From: JBFHIZ01 sp963666475
GTDB taxonomy: Bacteria; Bacillota; Clostridia; Lachnospirales; Lachnospiraceae
Assembly (NCBI GenBank): GCA_963666475.2
Contig: CAXXJM010000001.1
Coordinates: 62,001 to 126,000 of the forward strand
Length of the DNA stretch: 64,000 nucleotides
Direction: 5' to 3'
Every line of letters begins with the position of its first letter. The first letter of the stretch is position 1. The position numbers and the translations under genes were made by a program. Shown here in pieces: positions 52,064 to 60,510 of this stretch. A model generated the notes under the pieces. That model saw only the letters and a program-made list of their open reading frames with translations, had not been told where the DNA came from and searched no databases.

Positions 52064-53521
52064 ATGGATAGAAAATTAGAGCAATTAGAACCAAAGAGAG
52101 TATTTTATTATTTCGAAGAGATTGCAAAAATCCCACACGGGTCTGGAAATATTGAACAGATCAGTAATTATCTTGTTTCTTTTGCAAAGGAACATGAATT
52201 AGAATACATACAAGATGCGAATAAAAACGTGATTATTATAAAAGAAGCTACGAAGGGATATGAAGATCAACCAGCGATTATTTTACAGGGACATATGGAT
52301 ATGGTAGCTGTAAAAACACCGGAATGTACAAAGGATATGATGACTGAAGGCTTAGATTTAGAAGTCGTTGGAGATGAGGTCTATGCGAAAAATACCTCTT
52401 TGGGAGGTGACGATGGGATTGCAGTAGCATATGCACTTGCAGTTTTAGAGGATGACAAATTACAGCACCCAAGAATTGAAGTAATCATTACCGTGGATGA
52501 AGAAACTGGTATGACAGGAGCGAAAGAAGTCGATTTATCAAATTTGCATGGAAAGCGCATGATCAACATTGACTCAGAAGAAGAAGGATTTTTACTTGTG
52601 GGATGTGCAGGTGGAGCTACTCTAAATGGAAGTTTTTCGTTCTCTTATCAAGAGCAAAATGGAATTCTGGTAGATATTGTTTTATCCGGATTAAAAGGTG
52701 GTCATTCAGGTGTTGAAATCGATAAAGAGAGAGGAAACGCATTATATTTGCTCGCTAGATTATTACGAATGATCAAGGAGGAAGTACATTTTTCATTAGT
52801 TTCTTTTCAAGGTGGAGAAAAGGACAATGCAATACCATTGTATTCCACTGCACAAATACTCGTGCCCGAAGAGGAATATGCAAATTTTGAAGCAGTTTTC
52901 CAAGCAAAGAGCGATGTTTTGAAAAATGAATATATCTCAAAAGAAGCGACTATGATTTTAGAGTCAACCGCACGGAATCAGCAAAATCAATTGGTATTAG
53001 AAGCTCATTCTTTTGAAAAATTCCTTCAGTGGATGCAGATTATGCCAAATGGCGTACAGTCAATGAGTGGAGCAATAAAAGAGCTTCCTGAGACCTCATT
53101 AAATATGGGAATTCTTTCTATATCCAAAGAAACAATGAAGTATACAATTTCAGTAAGAAGTAGTATCGCGTCTGCAAAAAAAGAATTGGTAGAAAAAGTC
53201 AAAACCATTTGCGAAATGTTCGGCAGCCAAATTATGGTGAAAAATGAATATCCTGCATGGGAATACAAGGCAGACTCACCACTTCGGGATCAGATGTGTT
53301 CTTTATATAAAAAGATGTATCAAAAAGATATGCAGGTATTGATGATCCATGCAGGGTTAGAGTGTGGGCTTTTGTCTGAAAAAATTGAAGGATTGGATTG
53401 TGTTTCCATAGGACCGGATATGCAGGATATACATACTCCAAGAGAGCGACTGAATATTTCTTCAACAAAAAGAGTATGGGAATTCCTTGTTGCATTTCTA
53501 CAGAATAAAGATGACAACTAA
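52064..53521 (+). CDS. pepD: Aminoacyl-histidine dipeptidase (PepD)
   Basis: A 485-residue M20-type dipeptidase: IILQGHMDMVAVKTPECTKD (metal His-x-Asp), SLGGDDGIAVAYALAVLEDD (bridging Asp), VDEETGMTGAKEVDLSNLHG (Glu-Glu), and GLKGGHSGVEIDKERGNALY in the lid domain. This matches the PepD group that splits Xaa-His and other dipeptides. ATG 52064 lies nine bases after GGAG; an upstream TTG would add ten residues. Confidence 0.92.
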   Translation: MDRKLEQLEPKRVFYYFEEIAKIPHGSGNIEQISNYLVSFAKEHELEYIQDANKNVIIIKEATKGYEDQPAIILQGHMDMVAVKTPECTKDMMTEGLDLEVVGDEVYAKNTSLGGDDGIAVAYALAVLEDDKLQHPRIEVIITVDEETGMTGAKEVDLSNLHGKRMINIDSEEEGFLLVGCAGGATLNGSFSFSYQEQNGILVDIVLSGLKGGHSGVEIDKERGNALYLLARLLRMIKEEVHFSLVSFQGGEKDNAIPLYSTAQILVPEEEYANFEAVFQAKSDVLKNEYISKEATMILESTARNQQNQLVLEAHSFEKFLQWMQIMPNGVQSMSGAIKELPETSLNMGILSISKETMKYTISVRSSIASAKKELVEKVKTICEMFGSQIMVKNEYPAWEYKADSPLRDQMCSLYKKMYQKDMQVLMIHAGLECGLLSEKIEGLDCVSIGPDMQDIHTPRERLNISSTKRVWEFLVAFLQNKDDN

Positions 53522-53533
53522 AATAAAATATGC

Positions 53534-53733
53534 TATACTCACATAGAAAATTAATAAAAATGAAGATGTTTTTATGGGGAAGTCGGGTGTCATTCCCGCG
53601 CGGTTCCGCCACTGTGATAGGATTTATCCTTAAGCCAGAATGCCAGGTCTTCATGTATGAAATTCACGAGAAATGAATGGGTAGTACGCTTGGATTAGAT
53701 AATTCGTGCACCTGCTATAGGTGCACTTTTTTT
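53534..53733 (+). ncRNA. Cobalamin riboswitch with terminator, plus its promoter -10
   Basis: TGCTATACT (extended -10) precedes the aptamer. P1 is ATGAAGA (53560-53566) with TCTTCAT (53648-53654). The core has the conserved words CGCGGTTCCGCCACTGTG (about 53599-53616) and AAGCCAGAATGCC (about 53632-53644), which are the B12-box signature. An expression platform ends with GTGCACCT / AGGTGCAC (53706-53726) and seven T. B12 should terminate transcription of the uptake operon that follows. Confidence 0.95.
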
Positions 53734-53809
53734 CTGTTTAGCACTGCGATTGTTTTCTCAAATCATGAGGAAAGTGTATGGCTAATACCATACAAGGAAA
53801 GGATGAGTT

Positions 53810-54832
53810 ATGAAAAAAATGAAAATGCTTGTACTTTCGATGACCTTCGTGCTGCTATTGGCACTTGCAGGTTGTGGAAATACAGAAAACACAAACAATG
53901 AGGCAGTGGTAAGCAACGCAAACAATATTGTAGAAACTACTGCTCCCGAATCATCAGAAACATCGGAAATCATTGATGTACCAGTGGTGGAAATCACTGC
54001 AGATCGAGCAGGAAACGAAATCTCTATTCCCGAAGAAGTAAATACAATTGTTTCTTTAGCGTCTTCCACAACACAGGTATTGTCAGATTTAGGACTTGTT
54101 AATCAGATTGTTGCAGTTGATTCTTATTCAATTTATTATACACAGGGACTTGCAGAAGATATTGTATTATTTGATATGATGCAACCAGATTTGGAAGCAC
54201 TCATTGCACTAAACCCAGACATCGTATTTGTTAGTGAAATGAGCAATGCTGGAGGAGAAGATATTTTTGCACCAGTCAGAGAGGCTGGAATTACTGTGGC
54301 TACAATACCTACACCAGATACAATTGATGACGTGAAATTGGATGTGCAGTTTATAGCGGATGCGGTGCATGAATCTGAAAAAGGGACAGGATTAATTGCT
54401 GAAATGGACGAAACTCTTTCTGCAATTCAAGAGATTGCACAGACAATTACAGAACCTAAAACCGTGGCTTATGAAGTGTCGGGAGTTCCGTACCTTTATA
54501 GTACCGGAGCAGGGACTTACGTAGATGAGATGATTCGTTTTATTGGTGCAAAAAATGTCTATGAAGAACAAAGCGGATGGATTTCTGTAACGGAAGAGGA
54601 TGCCGTTTCAAGAAATCCAGATGTCATTTTAACAAGCGTGAACTATGAGGAAGATGTGGTAAATGGCATTTTAGCTCGCGCAGGTTGGGAGAATGTGTCG
54701 GCAGTAGCAAACAAGAATGTATTTTATATCGATAATGCTTCTTGTACACTTCCAAATCAACACATTATTCAGGCTATGACAGAAATGGCAAAAGCAATTT
54801 ATCCAGAAGCATATGCGAATTTGGGAGAATAG
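53810..54832 (+). CDS. btuF: Cobalamin ABC transporter substrate-binding lipoprotein
   Basis: A 340-residue lipoprotein with signal and lipobox (LLALAGCGN, Cys22 approx), then a BtuF/FhuD-type binding protein (EVNTIVSLASSTTQVLSDLG; LDLEALIALNPDIVFVSE in two parts; IGAKNVYEEQSGWISVTEED; NPDVILTS). It binds the ligand outside the membrane and hands it to the permease. The B12 riboswitch makes cobalamin or cobinamide the likely ligand. The gene symbol rests on this context. Confidence 0.88.
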   Translation: MKKMKMLVLSMTFVLLLALAGCGNTENTNNEAVVSNANNIVETTAPESSETSEIIDVPVVEITADRAGNEISIPEEVNTIVSLASSTTQVLSDLGLVNQIVAVDSYSIYYTQGLAEDIVLFDMMQPDLEALIALNPDIVFVSEMSNAGGEDIFAPVREAGITVATIPTPDTIDDVKLDVQFIADAVHESEKGTGLIAEMDETLSAIQEIAQTITEPKTVAYEVSGVPYLYSTGAGTYVDEMIRFIGAKNVYEEQSGWISVTEEDAVSRNPDVILTSVNYEEDVVNGILARAGWENVSAVANKNVFYIDNASCTLPNQHIIQAMTEMAKAIYPEAYANLGE

Positions 54833-54884
54833 TTCCGAAATTAATTAATTATACTTATCGTAATTAGAAAGAAGGTGGACCGAA

Positions 54885-55904
54885 ATGAGTAAGAGAACAA
54901 AACAGTGGATCATGGTACTTGTTTGCTTAATTCTTCCGGTCCTTACTTTATTTGTAGGAAGTGCAAAAATATCACCAGCCCAATTGTTAGAAATTTTGGG
55001 ATTTAAGTTCTTTGGGATAACTCTTCCTGAAAACTTTAATATGTCCTATATTGGTATTTTTTGGAATATCCGACTTCCAAGGATCGTGTCTGGATTTTTA
55101 GTGGGTGCCATGTTGGGTGTTGCTGGAACACTTATGCAATCCGTTCTTCAAAATCCACTTGCATCTGGGTATACCTTAGGGGTATCTGCTGGGACATCAC
55201 TGGGAGCAGCTATTGTTATTGTATTAAATTTCTCCATTCCAATGGTTACGATATTTACGAAACCAATTGTTGGTTTTGCCTTTGGATTAGGAACCGTTCT
55301 ATGCGTTCTTTTTATGGCAAATAGGTTGGATCTTTCGCTACAAAATCATACAGTTGTATTGATGGGAATGGTTGTTTCTTTGTTTGTTAATGCTATTTTA
55401 ACCCTTGTATCGGCACTGCATCAGAATAATATTAAGGAATTAATCATTTGGCAAATGGGTTCTCTTGCAGGAAATAAGTGGATCGAAGTAGGAATTATGG
55501 CGGTTGTCTTTATCTTTGGGATATTATATGTATGGGCAAAATCTATGGAGCTGGACATTTTGACTTTCGGAGAAGAACAGGCAAACTCGATGGGGATTCA
55601 TGTTCGTAGAAAGAAAAAAGAATTTATTATTGTTGGAACGCTTCTCACCGCTGCAGCAATTTCGTTTACAGGTATCATAGGATTTATTGATTTGATTGCA
55701 CCTCATGTCATAAGAAAGATGTTTGGGTCCAATCATAAAATTATGATTCCTTTTACAGCCTTATTTGGAGGAGCGTTTATGGTACTTGCAGATACCATTG
55801 CAAGAACTATTATCGCACCAATAGAATTACCAGTAGGAGCTATAACAGCGTTTGTTGGCGCACCATTTTTTGCTTTTGTGTATTTCGCAAAAAGAAAGAT
55901 ATAA
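54885..55904 (+). CDS. btuC: Cobalamin ABC transporter permease (FecCD/BtuC family)
   Basis: A 339-residue permease of about ten helices: IFWNIRLPRIVSGFLVGAML, GVAGTLMQSVLQNPLASGYT, LGVSAGTSLGAAIV, and the coupling region GFIDLIAPHVIRKMFGSNHK. These mark the FecCD group of iron-siderophore and B12 permeases. It lies between the binding protein and ATPase genes under the cobalamin riboswitch. Confidence 0.93.
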   Translation: MSKRTKQWIMVLVCLILPVLTLFVGSAKISPAQLLEILGFKFFGITLPENFNMSYIGIFWNIRLPRIVSGFLVGAMLGVAGTLMQSVLQNPLASGYTLGVSAGTSLGAAIVIVLNFSIPMVTIFTKPIVGFAFGLGTVLCVLFMANRLDLSLQNHTVVLMGMVVSLFVNAILTLVSALHQNNIKELIIWQMGSLAGNKWIEVGIMAVVFIFGILYVWAKSMELDILTFGEEQANSMGIHVRRKKKEFIIVGTLLTAAAISFTGIIGFIDLIAPHVIRKMFGSNHKIMIPFTALFGGAFMVLADTIARTIIAPIELPVGAITAFVGAPFFAFVYFAKRKI

Positions 55905-55913
55905 GGTATTGGT

Positions 55914-56693
55914 ATGATTGAGTTTCGAAATGTGTCAATTTCATATGGAAAAAAAGAGGTGGTACACAACGTATCCTTTACTCTTCCTGACATTGGCTCG
56001 CTTGTTATTCTTGGGCCGAATGGGTGTGGAAAGACTACAATTTTGCGTGCATTTGCTGGACTCATACCATATTCAGGAAGTATCTTACTAGATGGAAAAG
56101 AGATTCGAGATATCAAAAAAGATGAGATGGCGAAGAAAGTGGCCTATCTGGGACAAATGATGCATGGAGATTTTACATATACGGTGGAAGAAACAGTGCT
56201 TATGGGATGCTATGCACATATGCATAAAGGCTGGTTCATGCAAATGTCAGATCGAGAGAGAAAAAAGGTAAATAAGATTTTGAAACAAATGGATCTAGAA
56301 GGCGTAAAAGATCGACCAATTACACAGCTATCAGGGGGACAACTGCAACGTGTATTTTTAGCCAGAACTTTTGCACAAGAGCCTAATTATATACTACTTG
56401 ACGAACCAACGAATCATATGGATTTCAGATATCAAAAAGAACTTCAGGAATATTTGCTTGCATGGGAACAAGAAGAGGGACATACTTTAATTGGGGTCTT
56501 TCATGATGTTTCAATTGCTGCAAAGCTGGCTGATTTTTATTTGATGATTCGGGAAGGAAATGTCATCTCTTTTGGAAAGGAGATTGTTACTCCGAAATTA
56601 TTAGAGGAAACATTTGGATTTGATTTTGTTGAATATTTGAATGAAACCTATCATACATTTATTCGAAAAATGATAAAAATGATAGACCTCTAA
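55914..56693 (+). CDS. btuD: Cobalamin ABC transporter ATP-binding protein
   Basis: A 259-residue ATPase: Walker A GPNGCGKTTILRAFAG, Q-loop AYLGQMMHGDFTYTV, signature LSGGQLQRVFLARTFAQEPN, Walker B YILLDEPTNHMDF, H-loop GVFHDVSIAAKLAD. It is typical of FepC/BtuD. The gene starts ten bases after the permease stop and ends the operon before a strong bidirectional terminator and the integrated element. Confidence 0.93.
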   Translation: MIEFRNVSISYGKKEVVHNVSFTLPDIGSLVILGPNGCGKTTILRAFAGLIPYSGSILLDGKEIRDIKKDEMAKKVAYLGQMMHGDFTYTVEETVLMGCYAHMHKGWFMQMSDRERKKVNKILKQMDLEGVKDRPITQLSGGQLQRVFLARTFAQEPNYILLDEPTNHMDFRYQKELQEYLLAWEQEEGHTLIGVFHDVSIAAKLADFYLMIREGNVISFGKEIVTPKLLEETFGFDFVEYLNETYHTFIRKMIKMIDL

Positions 56694-56726
56694 CATCATG
56701 TGGGTATGACTTGTAGATTTTAATAA

Positions 56727-56775
56727 TGAAGCCGCCTACACAAATTAAGAATCTGTGTAGGCGGCTTCATTTATT
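56727..56775. terminator. Bidirectional terminator between btuD and the tRNA fragment
   Basis: A long stem (ATGAAGCCGCCTACACA with TGTGTAGGCGGCTTCAT) with flanking A/T runs. It can end btuD from the left and, on the minus strand, the tRNA transcript from the right. Confidence 0.9.
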
Positions 56776-56784
56776 TAAAAATCA

Positions 56785-56829
56785 TCGGAGTGACAGGATT
56801 TGAACCTGCGGCCTCCACCTCCCTAACGT
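56785..56829 (-). tRNA. tRNA-Pro 3' fragment forming the left attachment site
   Basis: On the minus strand this reads as the tRNA from the anticodon loop onward: loop TTAGGGA (apparent anticodon AGG), stem GGTGG, five-base variable loop, T arm GCAGG-TTCAAAT-CCTGT, acceptor CACTCCG and discriminator A, with no encoded CCA. The 5' half is absent: upstream sequence (56830-56880) has no D arm or CGGAGTG. This is the chromosomal 3' end left after an element inserted in the tRNA gene. The intact gene should be at the right end of the element, outside the window. Confidence 0.85.
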
Positions 56830-56954
56830 CAAAAGTACCATTTTGAGACTATCAGAGAAACCGCAAACCCTTGAAAATAAAGGATTCTTGAAAAATCAAA
56901 TATATCAAAATATCACAGAAAAACATACTTCCGTAGAAAATCCGTAGAAAAAAA

Positions 56955-58181
56955 TCATATTTTTTTCAGTCTTTCTTTTTCACCTTCAAAATTAAAAATC
57001 TTATTGGAATAACTGGATAGGGTTGCCTGATGCGCATTGTTTTGTGTGTGCACATAGTTATTCATAATCGTCTCAACAGAGGATCCCATGATCTCAGAAA
57101 TAACCTTTACATTCTCATTTCCGTCAATGATGGTATTAGTTGCAAAAGAATGCCTGCCATCATACAAACGGATATGAGGAAGATAAAAGTCGCCATCAGG
57201 TAATTTATTATTCTCATCCTCATACTTCTTTAATTTCTCATTATGTCTGTTTACTAGGTATCTAAAATTTCGAGAGTACGTATCTGGTTGAACTGGGTTT
57301 CCGTTTTCGTGGGTAAATAAAAAATCATTCTCATTATAAGGTATGTCAGACTGAAAGGTTTGAACGTACCTTTTCTTTTCTTCTAATTTCTTTTTCTTCT
57401 TAATCTGAAGTGCATGAAACACAAACGGATCCAAGGTAAGAGGACGATGAGAGCGTCGTGTTTTCATTTCTGTAATATGTCCGTGTTTATTAAAACCACG
57501 TTTGAGAGCAAGCGTGCCATCTTTCATCAGGTCACTGGTCCATATCCCACAAACTTCTCCAGGTCTAAGAGCGGTAGTAAAAGAAACAATCAACATTTCA
57601 TAATACTTCGATTCCATGACTTCCGGAAGATTCAAAAAATAGCCTATGGTTTTAGTGTCCCAAGTGGTCCATTCTGGTGGCATAATTTTACTTCGCTTAA
57701 TATCTTTACATGGATTCTCACGGATCAGGTTAAGTGGCTTCCTGGCAAACTCAAAAATAAGTCGAAGTATCATAATGATTTTATTAATAGTAGCCGGCTT
57801 ATATTTCTTACTAAGCTCATTTTTATAATTCTGAACGTGTATAGGTTTGATTTTGTCAATCATAATATCTCCGAAGATTGGAAGAATATTAGTCCGATAG
57901 TATCCGTCATAACTATGAAGAGTAGATTCCGCATAGGTGTCTTTAATTGATTCAAACCAGATATCAGCTACGCGAGAAAATGCTTGAGATTTCTCTAACT
58001 CCAATTCACCATTCTCTATTTGAGTTATCAATTCAGCTTCATCCTTTACAGCTTCCGTTCTTTTCGAACGACCTTTTCCCCAACGATGTTTATCAGTTAC
58101 AGGATCGTAGACACATGCAAAATACTTTGTAGAAGTCTTACCCGTCTTCTTAGAAGTATATTTTTTTGATTGGATAGCCAT
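56955..58181 (-). CDS. int: Tyrosine recombinase/integrase
   Basis: A 408-residue phage-type integrase: N-terminal arm-binding domain (KTGKTSTKYFACVYDPVTDK, then a SAM-like core-binding domain around residues 65-150) and a catalytic domain with Arg206 (TALRPGEVCGIW), the box II segment LYDGRHSFATN (Arg343, with Tyr340 where most have His), and the nucleophile Tyr376 (IMNNYVHTQ). It faces the attachment site, 126 bases away, the usual position. It would integrate and, with a directionality factor, excise the element at tRNA-Pro. Confidence 0.95.
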   Translation of the reverse strand: MAIQSKKYTSKKTGKTSTKYFACVYDPVTDKHRWGKGRSKRTEAVKDEAELITQIENGELELEKSQAFSRVADIWFESIKDTYAESTLHSYDGYYRTNILPIFGDIMIDKIKPIHVQNYKNELSKKYKPATINKIIMILRLIFEFARKPLNLIRENPCKDIKRSKIMPPEWTTWDTKTIGYFLNLPEVMESKYYEMLIVSFTTALRPGEVCGIWTSDLMKDGTLALKRGFNKHGHITEMKTRRSHRPLTLDPFVFHALQIKKKKKLEEKKRYVQTFQSDIPYNENDFLFTHENGNPVQPDTYSRNFRYLVNRHNEKLKKYEDENNKLPDGDFYLPHIRLYDGRHSFATNTIIDGNENVKVISEIMGSSVETIMNNYVHTQNNAHQATLSSYSNKIFNFEGEKERLKKI

Positions 58182-58202
58182 AAGTTCACCTCCAAAATAA
58201 AA

Positions 58203-58754
58203 TTAATTGTGGCAAATTATTTCAATATTACATCCGTAACTTTTATCTCCGCCACCGGTAATACTCTTAACTTTAGCGTCATGATATAAATAAGAATCTT
58301 CGTACAATTCAGCAGCGAGCTCCTTTTTTAAAAAACCTATTTGTCCATATGCCCCTTCAACGATATACGCTGGTTCATCCTTGTATTCGGTTTCTGTGAG
58401 TTCGAGGTCATCATTGACTTCCAAAAGCTCAATGTTATCCTGGCGATTTGTGCCATCGTCATTATCATATGTAACTCCGACGACCTTAGTATAAATAAAT
58501 TTTGGTTCAACACAAACAGATGGATCGGTTTTCATAATTGGAGAAGAAGTATCTGGAACTAGCTCATTTATTGATTTTCGCGTTTTATTCACTTTTCTAG
58601 CCACCATTATTAGTAAAAATCCAGACACTCCAAAAAACAAAAAGCCTGCAATACTTCCAGATAGAACACCGGACATAATAAGATCAATTGCAATAAAATA
58701 TAAGACAATTACCAATAACAACTTCTTGCCATTTTCACTCATCTTTTTATTCAT
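58203..58754 (-). CDS. Membrane protein with HIRAN-like domain
   Basis: A 183-residue protein with two N-terminal helices (LLLVIVLYFIAIDLIMSGVL; AGFLFFGVSGFLLIMVARKV) and a cytoplasmic C-terminal domain of about 110 residues. That domain reads like HIRAN: IYTKVVGVTYDNDDGTNRQD, LLEVNDDLELTETEYKDEPA, YIVEGAYGQIGFLKKELAAE. HIRAN modules bind DNA ends or stalled forks in eukaryotic helicases and occur in phage regions. Here it is tethered to the membrane, and the role is unknown. It lies between the integrase and repressor genes, where lysogeny-expressed accessory genes often sit. Confidence 0.6.
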   Translation of the reverse strand: MNKKMSENGKKLLLVIVLYFIAIDLIMSGVLSGSIAGFLFFGVSGFLLIMVARKVNKTRKSINELVPDTSSPIMKTDPSVCVEPKFIYTKVVGVTYDNDDGTNRQDNIELLEVNDDLELTETEYKDEPAYIVEGAYGQIGFLKKELAAELYEDSYLYHDAKVKSITGGGDKSYGCNIEIICHN

Positions 58755-58779
58755 AATACATCCCCCTTATACATTATAA

Positions 58780-59127
58780 TTATTTATTTGAATCAGAGTC
58801 GCTTGAGTAGCCTAGATCAATAAGTTCCTTCAAACGATCTTCTAATTTCTCCACCCCTAAATCATTTAGCTTATTATAGTAAGCTAGAAGACGATTAAAA
58901 CGATCGTTACGTACTGAAGCGCTGGGATCCTCCATTCCGAGAATATACGCAGGAGTACACCCGAATATTTCTGACATTTTGAGAATAGTGCTTCTTTTAA
59001 TGTTTTCCACTCGACCATTTTCGTATTTGGCTATAGCTGATTTTTTTAAGCCGAGTTTCGATGCAAGTTCTTCTTGAGTCATTCCGTTTTGTAATCGCAA
59101 CTCTTTAATTATTTCATTAACTTCCAT
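58780..59127 (-). CDS. XRE-family (CI-like) repressor
   Basis: A 115-residue protein with an N-terminal helix-turn-helix (residues 5-58: IIKELRLQNGMTQEELASKL, GLKKSAIAKYENGRVEN, STILKMSEIFGCTPAYILG) and a short C-terminal helical tail, without a LexA-like protease domain. It is divergent from a small Cro-like gene, the layout of a phage lysogeny switch. It likely keeps the element quiescent by binding TGTCTT words in the shared region. Confidence 0.88.
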   Translation of the reverse strand: MEVNEIIKELRLQNGMTQEELASKLGLKKSAIAKYENGRVENIKRSTILKMSEIFGCTPAYILGMEDPSASVRNDRFNRLLAYYNKLNDLGVEKLEDRLKELIDLGYSSDSDSNK

Positions 59128-59144
59128 ATCATAACCCTCCTTAG

Positions 59145-59269
59145 TGTCTTAATTTTACTACATTTAATAAAATAACGCAAGAAAATAATAACAAAATGTC
59201 TTAAAATTCATTTTTCAGTATTGACATTGAAAGTTGTTAGTGATAGTCTAACAGTATCCTAAAAAGACG
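59145..59269. promoter_or_regulatory. Lysogeny-switch control region
   Basis: The 168-bp region between the repressor and Cro-like genes has TGTCTT words at 59145-59150 and 59197-59202, a reverse AAGACG at 59264-59269, a TTGACA -35 box (59221-59226) and the inverted repeat TGTTAG-7-CTAACA (59235-59253) over the probable rightward -10. A perfect copy, TGTCTTAAAAAGACA, is at the end of the Cro-like gene (59507-59521). Confidence 0.65.
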
Positions 59270-59295
59270 CAAAAGAAAAAAAGGAGGGAAAAAAG

Positions 59296-59514
59296 ATGAA
59301 TAAAAAGAAACTCAAGGCAATAATGATCGAAAATGGTGATAATACAACAATACTGGCCGAATATTTAGGAATTAGCAGGACAACTTTATCTGCAAAGATT
59401 AACGGGTACAGAGGGGCCGATTTCAATCAAAAGGAAATTGCGATGGTTATTGAGAAGTATAACCTGACTCCAGAGAGTATGGCATCCATTTTTTTTGAAG
59501 CAAAAGTGTCTTAA
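59296..59514 (+). CDS. Small Cro-like XRE regulator
   Basis: A 72-residue single-domain helix-turn-helix protein: LKAIMIENGDNTTILAEYLG, ISRTTLSAKINGYRGADFNQ, KEIAMVIEKYNLTPESM. It is divergent from the repressor and first of the rightward early genes, preceded by AAAGGAGGG. The end of the gene overlaps a perfect TGTCTT palindrome. Confidence 0.85.
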   Translation: MNKKKLKAIMIENGDNTTILAEYLGISRTTLSAKINGYRGADFNQKEIAMVIEKYNLTPESMASIFFEAKVS

Positions 59515-59565
59515 AAAGACATATTTAATGAATTAAGGATTACTTTTGGGAAATGTGAGGTGAAA

Positions 59566-59871
59566 ATGTACTTAGAAGAGCAAGTAAAACAACTTACAGA
59601 AGATATTAAAGAACTAACTGAAAAAGTGAAATATCTAGAAAGTGTGACAAATGAAAAGTGGGTATCTGCTAAGGAACTAGCTGAGATCATGGGATGTTCC
59701 GTTAACAATGTATATATCAGAATCCGATCAGGAGAGATATACGCAACTAAGATACTGGGAAGTCCGAAGATACCTTTGTCACAGTTTTACGAACCTGTGA
59801 AGGAAGAAAAGAAAAAAGAAGAAGACATGTCAAATAAGGCAATTAAGGACAGAGTCTTCAGACTATGTTAG
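59566..59871 (+). CDS. Excisionase-type HTH protein
   Basis: A protein of about 101 residues: a coiled-coil start (LEEQVKQLTEDIKELTEKVK), then an HTH_17-like DNA-binding fold (WVSAKELAEIMGCSVNNVYI, RIRSGEIYATKILGSPKIPL), and a charged tail. The fold is that of excisionase/AlpA proteins, so it may be the recombination directionality factor for the integrase, or an early regulator. ATG 59566 has GAGG five bases before it. Confidence 0.65.
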   Translation: MYLEEQVKQLTEDIKELTEKVKYLESVTNEKWVSAKELAEIMGCSVNNVYIRIRSGEIYATKILGSPKIPLSQFYEPVKEEKKKEEDMSNKAIKDRVFRLC

Positions 59872-59883
59872 GAGGTGAGAAGA

Positions 59884-60048
59884 ATGAGTCAAAAACTAGT
59901 ATACGAAGTAATTATTGATGATGAGATCTGTCATATCAAAGGACTACACGATGCACTGGACGAACTAATCGGTGACGCAGTGGAATGTGTCGTTATTGGC
60001 AGCAGATTAGAATCAGACGACGAAGTATCAGAAAACGGAAACATTTAG
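59884..60048 (+). CDS. Small hypothetical protein (early region)
   Basis: A 54-residue acidic protein. Its start, MSQKLVYEVIIDDEICHIKG, resembles that of the next gene (MKQKFVFEVLVDEEFSQFGK), so the two look like diverged copies. AGGAGGTGAG is before the ATG and the next ribosome site overlaps its stop (TAGGAGGAG). Function unknown. Confidence 0.7.
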   Translation: MSQKLVYEVIIDDEICHIKGLHDALDELIGDAVECVVIGSRLESDDEVSENGNI

Positions 60049-60060
60049 GAGGAGAAAAGC

Positions 60061-60348
60061 ATGAAACAAAAATTTGTATTTGAAGTACTGGTAGACGAAG
60101 AGTTCTCACAATTTGGAAAACTAAGCGAGGAGCTAGAAGCCTCAGTAAACAAGTTCCAAGGGTGCGAGACTGCCGGAGGAGAAGTTTTGAAAACCAATCC
60201 TCAGGAAGAGAAAAAGGACAAGACTATTTGGGATTTACAGAGAGTATTACTCAACAAAACATATGAACAAATAGAAAAAGAAACTATTCTAAGCGATGAG
60301 ACACGGAAAATGATCTCCAGTTGCTGTGAAGTCTATTCGACTACTTGA
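60061..60348 (+). CDS. Hypothetical protein (early region)
   Basis: A 95-residue protein with an N-terminal beta-helix segment like the upstream small gene, a charged linker (NPQEEKKDKTIWD) and a helical end. I know no family. AGGAGGAG precedes its ATG. It belongs to the tight early operon of the element. Confidence 0.65.
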   Translation: MKQKFVFEVLVDEEFSQFGKLSEELEASVNKFQGCETAGGEVLKTNPQEEKKDKTIWDLQRVLLNKTYEQIEKETILSDETRKMISSCCEVYSTT

Positions 60349-60384
60349 ATAAAATAAAAATCCATTCGTGAAAGGGAAAAATAA

Positions 60385-60510
60385 ATGCCACACGCAATTG
60401 AAGAAGTTAACGGAAAAGAAGTCGGGAGGTATTATTCCACCAAAAGAAAAAAGCGCCTGCCAAGAGACAGACGCAAGAAGATTAATCTTCGTACGAGAAC
60501 TTTGAGTTAG
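60385..60510 (+). CDS. Very small basic ORF (doubtful)
   Basis: A 41-codon frame, MPHAIEEVNGKEVGRYYSTK, followed by a Lys/Arg-rich part. The opening resembles the small gene at 60796 (MPQHLITKYEANGKKF). However, its second half runs through the terminator and the 3' end of a convergent gene, so it may not be functional. Confidence 0.35.
   Translation: MPHAIEEVNGKEVGRYYSTKRKKRLPRDRRKKINLRTRTLS
60442..60482 (-). terminator. Terminator of the minus-strand small gene
   Basis: On the minus strand GCGTCTG pairs with CAGGCGC around TCTCTTGG and is followed by TTTTTTCTTTT. Confidence 0.75.

Noticed and set aside
53677..53901. ORF running from the cobalamin riboswitch into btuF
   Set aside because: It covers the riboswitch terminator and is out of frame with btuF.
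57414..57950. Plus-strand ORF of 178 codons across the integrase gene
   Set aside because: It is antisense to the conserved catalytic domain of the integrase, without a ribosome site or recognisable sequence.
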